Source of the DNA: Myxococcales bacterium
Lineage (GTDB): Bacteria > Myxococcota > Myxococcia > Myxococcales > Anaeromyxobacteraceae
Direction: 5' to 3'
DNA: 33,218 nt
Assembly: GCA_021782135.1 (NCBI GenBank)
Contig: JAJXVM010000003.1
Coordinates: forward strand, 1 to 33,218
The translations under genes were made by a program, and so were the position numbers. The first letter of the stretch is position 1; every line of letters begins with the position of its first letter. Below, one piece after another: positions 26,919-33,218 of this stretch. The notes under the pieces were generated by a model. The model was given only the letters and a program-made list of their open reading frames with translations, did no database searches and was not told the origin of the DNA.

Positions 26919-28549
26919 GGCTCGGGACGCTCGCGCTCGAGCGGCTCCTGCTGGCGCTGCTCCTGGCCCTCGCGGCCGCGCCGCTCTTCCTGCCCACCCT
27001 GGGGCTCCTCGACTTCCCCGAGCACCTGCTCCAGCTCACGCTGGCGCGTCACCTCGGCGAGCCCCGCTTCGGCGGCGGCGCGCTCTACGGCCGCCACCTG
27101 CTCTCGCCGTACGGGGGGATGGTGCTCCTCGGCGCGCCCCTCGCGGCGGTGCTCGGCGAGGAGCGCGCCCTGCGCCTCCTCTGCTTCGCCGGGGTGGCGG
27201 GCTTCGCCCTGGCCGCGCGCCGGCTGCTGGGCGTGCTCGGGCGGGACCGCGGCCTCTCGCTGGCGGCGGTGCCGCTCGGCTGGAGCTGGGTCGCCTGGAT
27301 GGGGTTCGTCCCGTTCCAGCTCTCGCTGCCCGCGGTGCTCCTCTGCGCCGCCGCCGCCTGGGAGCTGGCGCTCCGCCCCGCGGTGGGGATCCCGGCGCTC
27401 CTGCCGCTGGCCGCGCTCGCGCTCCTCGCCTTCGGCCTCCACCCGTTCGCGCTGCCGCTGGCCGGGCTGGCCGCGGTGCTGCTCCCGCTCGCCGCCGGCC
27501 GGCCTCGCCGCTCGCTCTGGGCGGCGCTGGCCCTCGGCGCCGCCGCGGTCGCGGCGCTCGCCTGGTTCGCCTGCCGCCCGCGGACGCCGCACCCCGAGCC
27601 GCTCCCGCTCTTCTGGTGGACCGCCGCCTCGCGCTTCGAGTGGTTCTGCGCCTACCTGAACGGCCTCGGCCCGGCGGAGCTCCGGCCCCGGCTGTTCGCG
27701 GCGGCGCTCCTCCTGCTGCTCGTCGCGACCGCCCTCTCGAGCCGCTACGAGGGCGAGCGCCGCGGCCGGCGCGCCTGCGCCCTCCTCGCCGGCGCCCTGT
27801 TCCTGGCCATGTTCGCGGTGCCGCAGCAGGCGCTCGACGCCTGGGGGCTGCCCGGCCGCCTCCCTCCCCTGGTGGCGGTCTTCGCGCTCGGCGTCTCGCG
27901 CCTGCCGCGCCGGCCTGGGCGGCGCGCCGTCGCCCTCGGGGCGCTGGCGCTCGTCTGCGCCGCGGACCTCGCCGGCGTCGGCGCGCAACTCGCCGCCTTC
28001 TCGCGCGAGGCCACCCCCGGCCGCCGGCTCGTCGAGGGGCTGCCGGCGGGGGCGGACGTGCAGGTCCTCTTCCGCCTCACCAGCCGCCACCTGCCGCAGT
28101 CCGTCTACCGCCACTTCGGCGCCTACCACGTGGCGCGCGCCGGGGGCTCCACCAGCGGCGGGTTCCTGGAGATGCCGCACCAGCCGGTGCGGCTGCGGCC
28201 GGGCCGCGCCCTCCCGCCGCCGGCGCTCTCGGAGTACGTGCTCCTGCAGGCCGAGGACGACACCTGCCCCGTGCCGCCGCCGCTCGCCGGCGACCTCGTC
28301 GGCGCGGCGGCGCCGCTGTGGCTGTTCCGCGGCCGGCTCTCGGCCGAAGGATGGCGGCTGGTGCTGGACGGCGGGGCGCCGCGCGGGCGTTGCCGGTTCT
28401 CGGCGCTGCTCGGCGCGCCCTCGGTCTGGTGCGAGGAGGAGGGGAGCGGCGACTGGGAGCCGCCCTTTTCGCCGTGGCAGGGCCCGATGACGCCCGGGGT
28501 CCGCACGGCGGCGGCCGGGTTCCCGGATTCCGCGGTCGGGCTGCTCTAG
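26915..28549 (+). CDS. Uncharacterised polytopic membrane protein
   Basis: Open frame with many hydrophobic helices; GTGA overlap with the previous gene; no family recognised. Confidence 0.75.
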   Translation: MRLGTLALERLLLALLLALAAAPLFLPTLGLLDFPEHLLQLTLARHLGEPRFGGGALYGRHLLSPYGGMVLLGAPLAAVLGEERALRLLCFAGVAGFALAARRLLGVLGRDRGLSLAAVPLGWSWVAWMGFVPFQLSLPAVLLCAAAAWELALRPAVGIPALLPLAALALLAFGLHPFALPLAGLAAVLLPLAAGRPRRSLWAALALGAAAVAALAWFACRPRTPHPEPLPLFWWTAASRFEWFCAYLNGLGPAELRPRLFAAALLLLLVATALSSRYEGERRGRRACALLAGALFLAMFAVPQQALDAWGLPGRLPPLVAVFALGVSRLPRRPGRRAVALGALALVCAADLAGVGAQLAAFSREATPGRRLVEGLPAGADVQVLFRLTSRHLPQSVYRHFGAYHVARAGGSTSGGFLEMPHQPVRLRPGRALPPPALSEYVLLQAEDDTCPVPPPLAGDLVGAAAPLWLFRGRLSAEGWRLVLDGGAPRGRCRFSALLGAPSVWCEEEGSGDWEPPFSPWQGPMTPGVRTAAAGFPDSAVGLL

Positions 28550-28767
28550 GGAAGAGGAAAGGTCCGGGCGACCGCGCTGGCCGAAGCGAGCGCGGTCCCC
28601 CCCTGCACCCGGACTCCACGGATGAATGCGAAGAGGATGCCAGCGCGCGCGCCGGCCGTTTCCGGTCGCCCCGGCGCCAAGGGAAGAGCGGAATACCGCC
28701 GTCCCGAGCCCCCGGCGCGGCATTTCCTGCGCGCGGCGGCGACCGTGGCGCGCACCTTTCGCGACAA

Positions 28768-28797
28768 CCGACCCTGCGTGAAATGACGCAGGGTCGG
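28768..28797. terminator. Strong hairpin in a convergent intergenic region
   Basis: CCGACCCTGCGT-GAAATG-ACGCAGGGTCGG: perfect 12-bp stem, 6-nt loop; no T tract on either strand. Confidence 0.4.
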
Positions 28798-28882
28798 GCA
28801 AGGAGACGCGATCGCGGGGAGCCCCGGCAGGCGAGCGGGCGCTCGCCTCGGTCCGAGCCCTCGCCGCCGGTCCAGGCGCGGA

Positions 28883-28909
28883 CGAGGGCGCGAGCCGCGC
28901 CCGCCCTCG
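28883..28909 (-). terminator. Possible hairpin terminator after ahcY
   Basis: CGAGGGCG...CGCCCTCG immediately after the ahcY stop, with an alternative stem GGGCGCG-AGC-CGCGCCC; no T tract. Confidence 0.3.
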
Positions 28910-30382
28910 CTAGTAGCGGTAGTGCTCCGGCTTGAACGGGCCCTTCGGCGCGACGCCGATGTACTCGGCCTGCCGCTTGGTGAGCTTGGTGAGCGTGGCG
29001 CCGATCTGGTCGAGGTGCAGCCGGGCCACCTTCTCGTCGAGGTGCTTCGGGAGCACGTAGACCTTCTGCTCGTAGCGGTCGCGGTGCTGGGCGAGCTCGA
29101 TCTGCGCCAGGGTCTGGTTGGTGAAGCTGTTGGACATCACGAAGCTCGGGTGCCCGGTGGCGCAGCCGAGGTTGAGCAGCCGCCCCTCCGCCAGGATGAG
29201 CACCCGGTGGCCGTCCGGGAAGGTCCACTGGTCGTACTGGGGCTTGATGTTGACCCGCTTCACGCCCGGGAACTTCTTCAGGCCGGCCATGTCGATCTCG
29301 TTGTCGAAGTGGCCGATGTTCCCGACGATGGCGCAGTCCTTCATCTTCCTCATGTGCTCGACGGTGATGATGTCCAGGTTGCCGGTGGCGGTGACGAAGA
29401 GGTCGGCCTCCTTCACCACGTCCTCGAGCCGGACCACCTGGTAGCCCTCCATGGCGGCCTGCAGCGCGCAGATGGGATCGACCTCGGTCACGAGCACGCG
29501 GCAGCCCTGGCCGCGCAGCGACTGGGCGCAGCCCTTGCCCACGTCGCCGTAGCCGCAGACCACCGCCGTCTTGCCGGCCAGCATCACGTCGGTCGCCCGC
29601 ATGATCCCGTCCACCAGCGAGTGGCGGCAGCCGTAGAGGTTGTCGAACTTCGACTTGGTGACCGAGTCGTTGACGTTGATGGCCGGGAAGAGGAGCGTGC
29701 CGGCCTTCTGCATCTCGTAGAGCCGGTGCACGCCGGTGGTGGTCTCCTCGGTGACGCCCCGGCAGCCGGCCGCCACGCGCTCCCAGCGGCCGGGGTCGGC
29801 CTTGCGGATCCGGCCGAGGAGCTTCAGCACCACCGCGAACTCCTCGGAGTCGGCGGTCTTCGGGTCGGGCACCTTGCCGGCCCGCTCGTACTCGAGCCCC
29901 TTGTGCAGGAGCAGGGTGGCGTCGCCGCCGTCGTCCACGATCTGCGTCGGGCCCCGCCCGCCGCCGAAGTCGAGGGCGCGCTCGGTGCAGTCCCAGTACT
30001 CGTCGAGGGTCTCGCCCTTCCAGGCGAAGACCGGCACGCCGCGCGGGTCCTCGGGGGTGCCGCCGCGCCCGACGGCGATGGCCGCCGCGGCGTGGTCCTG
30101 GGTCGAGAAGATGTTGCAGGAGCACCAGCGGACCGAGGCGCCCAGGTCGACCAGGGTCTCGATGAGCACCGCGGTCTGGATGGTCATGTGCAGCGAGCCG
30201 GTGATGCGCTGGCCGGCGAGCGGCTGCTTCGCCGCGTACTCGGCGCGCACCGCCATCAGGCCGGGCATCTCCTTCTCGGCCAGCTCGATCTCCTTGCGGC
30301 CCCACTCGGCGAGCGAGAGGTCCTTCACCTGGAACTCGATGCGGGGCGCGACCTTGCGGGTGCGGGCGGTGCTCACGGCCAT
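28910..30382 (-). CDS. ahcY: Adenosylhomocysteinase
   Basis: [76 protein letters not shown]-terminal FKPEHYRY. Confidence 0.98.
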   Translation of the reverse strand: MAVSTARTRKVAPRIEFQVKDLSLAEWGRKEIELAEKEMPGLMAVRAEYAAKQPLAGQRITGSLHMTIQTAVLIETLVDLGASVRWCSCNIFSTQDHAAAAIAVGRGGTPEDPRGVPVFAWKGETLDEYWDCTERALDFGGGRGPTQIVDDGGDATLLLHKGLEYERAGKVPDPKTADSEEFAVVLKLLGRIRKADPGRWERVAAGCRGVTEETTTGVHRLYEMQKAGTLLFPAINVNDSVTKSKFDNLYGCRHSLVDGIMRATDVMLAGKTAVVCGYGDVGKGCAQSLRGQGCRVLVTEVDPICALQAAMEGYQVVRLEDVVKEADLFVTATGNLDIITVEHMRKMKDCAIVGNIGHFDNEIDMAGLKKFPGVKRVNIKPQYDQWTFPDGHRVLILAEGRLLNLGCATGHPSFVMSNSFTNQTLAQIELAQHRDRYEQKVYVLPKHLDEKVARLHLDQIGATLTKLTKRQAEYIGVAPKGPFKPEHYRY

Positions 30383-30406
30383 GGCTGCTCTCCTTGTGGG
30401 CTCGAC

Positions 30407-30435
30407 CGATTAACCCGGCGCCCGGGGCGCGTCAA
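30407..30435 (-). promoter_or_regulatory. Putative ahcY promoter
   Basis: - strand TTGACG - 17 nt - TAATCG, followed by AAGGAG SD and ATG at 30382. Confidence 0.45.
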
Positions 30436-30466
30436 CCGGCTGTCCGTCTCCGGGGCCGCGGGGCCG

Positions 30467-30495
30467 CCCCTCCCCGGCCCAGGCGGCGGGGAGGA
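30467..30495. repeat. Degenerate copy D of the dispersed GC-rich repeat
   Basis: CCCCTCCCCGGCCC (14 nt identical to copy C) with stem CTCCCCG (30470-30476)/CGGGGAG (30487-30493). Confidence 0.45.
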
Positions 30496-30517
30496 GCAGG
30501 CGCCCGGGCGGCGCGCC

Positions 30518-33218
30518 TCAGTAATCCTTCGACCAGATGAGGCTGGCCGCGCCCGAGTTGGCGTCGCCGTACGAGGACTCGAAGGTCCAGCGCGGGGTGA
30601 TCTGGTACTCCACCCGCACCTCGTTCTGGTTCGCGTACTGTTCCAGCGAGGCGTTGAAGTTGCGGGTGTAGCCCACGTAGATCTTGTCGGTCACGTACTT
30701 GCCGGCGCGCAGCTGCGAGCTGTCGAGCGACACCGAGTCGATGGGCAGCTTGTCCGCCAGCACCTCCTTGAAGGCGAGGGTGGCGGCCGCGCCCAGCGCC
30801 GCGCGCCCGGCCTCGTCGCCGGTGAGGGTGCCCACCCCGCCCGTCCCGGCCTTGAGCTCGGTGCGGCCGGTGGCGATGAGGAGCGCGATCTGCGACTCGT
30901 CCATGACGGGGTCGCTGCTGAGGGCGATCTTCGGCTTCTGGGTGGTGCCGGTGACCCGCACGGTGACCTTGGCGGTCTGGCTCTGCCAGAGGGCGGCCAC
31001 GTCGAGCGCGGCCACGTCGGGGGACTCGCCGGTGAAGGTGATCTTGCCGCGCTGGATGTTGAACACCCGGCCGCCGATGGGCTCGACGAACCCGCGGACG
31101 GTCTCGAAGCTGCCGGTGGCGGTGAGATCGCGCCGGTACTCGAAGCGCGTGTCCCCCTTGAACTCGAGGTCGAGGCGCGGGTTGTCGCTCTTCACGAAGA
31201 GGTGGTTCGGGACGAGCAGGCGGACGACGGCGCGGAAGGGCTGGCGGTCCGTCGGGCCGCCCTGGGCCGGGGCCGCCGCGGCGGGCCGCTTCCCCGCGCC
31301 GCCCACCACGATGTCCGTGCGGTCGGCGAGCGGCTGCAGCTTGCGCGGGGTCCGCTTGGGCAGCCGCACCGTCGCCTGGGGGACGGTCACCTCGGCCTCG
31401 AGCCCGCTCGCCGACCAGGTCCCGCTGCCGTTCGCGTCCAGGTCCATCGTGGCGAGGTCCTGGCCGGCGCTCGCCAGGGTGAGCCCGCTCATCTTGAGGG
31501 TGAGGGTGACGTCGGCCGGCGATCCCTTCCGCGCCAGCCCCACCGCCTCGGCCGTCAGCACCACCTTCCCGCCGCCGCGCCAGGCCTCGAGCCGGGCCAG
31601 CCGGAACAGGTCCTCCGAGAGCGAGGCGTCGGCCGTGATCCGGTTCCACTCGCCCAGCTCGACCACCGCGATCTGCCCGTCCACCACCCGCAAGGTCCCG
31701 AGCGGCCGCAGCCGGCCGAGCGGGCCGCGCGCCACCAGGTCGGCCCCGAGCTTGCCGCCGCCGGACCGGATCAGCTCCGGCGCCACCGCCGGCAGGAAGC
31801 CCAGGTCGAGCCGGTCGGCCACCAGGCTGGCCTGCGCCGGCGCGTCCCGCCACTCACGCCGGCGCAGCGCCGGCAGCGCCAGGTCGGCGTCGGCGGCGAG
31901 CTTCGCCGAGAGGGTGCCTCCCTGCGCGGCGCGCAGGTCGAGGGCGGCGGTGGCGCGGCGCCCGGCGTAGTCGGCCGCCACCGCCAGCTCGCCGAGCGGG
32001 TGGCCCTTCACGGCCAGCGCCCGCCCGTGCAGCCGGAGCGTCGCCCGCGGCGCGGCCAGGCTCCCCTCGACCAGCGCGTGCCCCTCGAGCTCGCCGGCGA
32101 TGGGCGCCCCGGCGCGCGCCCGCGCGAGGTCGCCGCGGGGGATGGTCAGCTCCACCCGCAGCGGCGCCTCCTCCCGCGCCCGCTCCTCGCCGAGCCGCTC
32201 CGGCGGGAGATCCAGCGCGAGCGCGAGCCGCGCCACCTCGGCGCCGGCCAGCGCGGCGCGGGCGTCGCCCTCGAGCCGCTCGTCGGCCGCGACCAGGCGC
32301 GCCGAGAGGTCCGCCCCCTCGTACCCGTCCCAGCGCCCCCCGCCCACGGCCACCTCCACCGTCCCTCGCGGCGCGGCGACGGTGCCCGCCAGGACCACCG
32401 TCCCGTCGAGCCGGCCGGCGAGGTTCGGCGGCGCGCCCCCCTTGCCGGCGAGGAGGCCGAGGTCGTACCCGGGGACGCGGGCGGCCAGGTGGAAGTGGGC
32501 CTGCCGCAGCCGCCGGACCTCCTCCACCGGCGCGCGGAGCAGCGCGCCGAGCCGCGCCGGCACGGAGCCCTCCGCCTCGAGGAGCCGCGCCCCGAGGAGG
32601 TCGGCGGCGAGCGAGAGCGACAGGGTCGAGCCGCTCCCCTCCAGCCCGGCCTGCGCCGAGGCCGGGCCCCACTCTCCGTGGCGCAGTCCGTCGAGCCGCA
32701 GGGTCGCCGCGAGCTGGGGCGCCCCGACGGTCCCGGACAGCTCGGCGTCGAAGGCGGCGACGCCCTCGGCCTCGGGCTCCCGGCCCGCGAGCCGGAAGGC
32801 GGTGGCGAGCGGCAGCGCGGCGAGCCGCACGCGCGCCGAGACTGGCGCCGCGCCGCGGTCCCGGGCGGGCTCCACCGGCGCGCTGACGGAGCCGCTCAGG
32901 GTGGCCCCGCTCGCCTCGGACAGCTCGAGCGACACGTCGGCGCGGCGGTCCGCGCCGTCGTAGCGCGCCTCGGCGTGGGCGCGGACCCCCTCGAGCGTGC
33001 GCAGCCGGCCGCCCTCGAGGGCGAGCTGGAGCTCGGCCCGGGGCGCCTCGGCGGGGCCGCGCGCGGTGACCGTCCCCGAGAGCCGGCCGGCTAGGTTCGT
33101 CCCCGGCGGCAGGAGCTTCGGCGGGATGCCGCCCAGGTCGAGCCGCTCGAGGGCGAGGCGCACGTCGAGCTCCTTCGAGCCGGGCCGCGCCTCCGGGGCC
33201 TTCGCGCGGCCGGGCCCG
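30518..33218 (-). CDS. TamB/DUF490 (translocation and assembly module) protein, 3' part; 5' end outside the window
   Basis: Long AsmA/TamB-like repeats; C-terminal TGSFETVRGFVEPIGGRVFNIQRGKITFTGESPDVAALDVAALWQSQTAKVTVRVTGTTQKPKIALSSDPVMDESQIALLIATGR and YQITPRWTFESSYGDANSGAASLIWSKDY. Confidence 0.9.
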   Translation of the reverse strand, partial: GPGRAKAPEARPGSKELDVRLALERLDLGGIPPKLLPPGTNLAGRLSGTVTARGPAEAPRAELQLALEGGRLRTLEGVRAHAEARYDGADRRADVSLELSEASGATLSGSVSAPVEPARDRGAAPVSARVRLAALPLATAFRLAGREPEAEGVAAFDAELSGTVGAPQLAATLRLDGLRHGEWGPASAQAGLEGSGSTLSLSLAADLLGARLLEAEGSVPARLGALLRAPVEEVRRLRQAHFHLAARVPGYDLGLLAGKGGAPPNLAGRLDGTVVLAGTVAAPRGTVEVAVGGGRWDGYEGADLSARLVAADERLEGDARAALAGAEVARLALALDLPPERLGEERAREEAPLRVELTIPRGDLARARAGAPIAGELEGHALVEGSLAAPRATLRLHGRALAVKGHPLGELAVAADYAGRRATAALDLRAAQGGTLSAKLAADADLALPALRRREWRDAPAQASLVADRLDLGFLPAVAPELIRSGGGKLGADLVARGPLGRLRPLGTLRVVDGQIAVVELGEWNRITADASLSEDLFRLARLEAWRGGGKVVLTAEAVGLARKGSPADVTLTLKMSGLTLASAGQDLATMDLDANGSGTWSASGLEAEVTVPQATVRLPKRTPRKLQPLADRTDIVVGGAGKRPAAAAPAQGGPTDRQPFRAVVRLLVPNHLFVKSDNPRLDLEFKGDTRFEYRRDLTATGSFETVRGFVEPIGGRVFNIQRGKITFTGESPDVAALDVAALWQSQTAKVTVRVTGTTQKPKIALSSDPVMDESQIALLIATGRTELKAGTGGVGTLTGDEAGRAALGAAATLAFKEVLADKLPIDSVSLDSSQLRAGKYVTDKIYVGYTRNFNASLEQYANQNEVRVEYQITPRWTFESSYGDANSGAASLIWSKDY

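Noticed and set aside
24227-28549. 1440-aa + strand frame whose N-terminal two thirds are P/R/A-rich
   Set aside because: Only the last part (from 26915) is a plausible protein; the upstream extension is out of frame with the YfhO-like gene and is a shadow reading of it.
28546-28767. 73-aa - strand ORF in the convergent intergenic region
   Set aside because: TTG start, no convincing SD, arginine/alanine-rich with no motif; more likely non-coding.
30383-30517. Possible SAH riboswitch upstream of ahcY
   Set aside because: I looked for the SAH riboswitch signature expected before some proteobacterial ahcY genes; the short leader after the predicted promoter is too small and shows no matching core.
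28922-33094. 1390-aa + strand frame antisense to ahcY and tamB
   Set aside because: Shadow ORF produced by high GC third positions; no recognisable motifs; opposing frames have conserved AhcY and TamB signatures.
1-33218. CRISPR arrays, tRNAs, IS elements, toxin-antitoxin or defence genes
   Set aside because: No regularly spaced repeats, cloverleaf sequences, transposase or defence motifs were recognised among the ORFs or intergenic DNA.

Overview
GC-rich, gene-dense chromosomal window. Gene content and style suggest a myxobacterium, possibly Anaeromyxobacter-like; this is inferred from memory, not from a database. No tRNA, rRNA, CRISPR array, phage or IS element was recognised. Left part (- strand): a tightly overlapping aromatic-amino-acid operon, aroH-[mini-ORF]-tyrA-aroA-aroE-aroC-aroK-aroB-aroQ-GT2, covering every shikimate/chorismate step after DAHP synthase and on to prephenate oxidation. 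It is preceded by HIT and dtd genes. Middle: an AstA-like N-succinyltransferase, an FKBP PPIase, argC-argB-histidine kinase, an M20 peptidase, a DUF4382-type lipoprotein, and a TetR/TolC/MFP/RND/UspA efflux cluster. Right part: three coupled membrane-protein genes (GT87-like, YfhO-like, uncharacterised), ahcY, and the 3' part of a TamB/DUF490 gene. The most notable non-textbook signals are: (1) a GC-rich palindromic repeat family found between genes and also inserted in frame inside aroE and a GT87-like gene; (2) an unannotated 16-codon ORF with a strong Shine-Dalgarno sequence that overlaps tyrA by GTGA and may supply its translation initiation; (3) several genes whose -10-like hexamer lies 6-11 nt before a start codon with no Shine-Dalgarno (candidate leaderless mRNAs); (4) a DUF4118-type histidine kinase coupled to argCB; (5) the coupled three-gene membrane module. 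I did not find a clearly novel defence or metabolic system.
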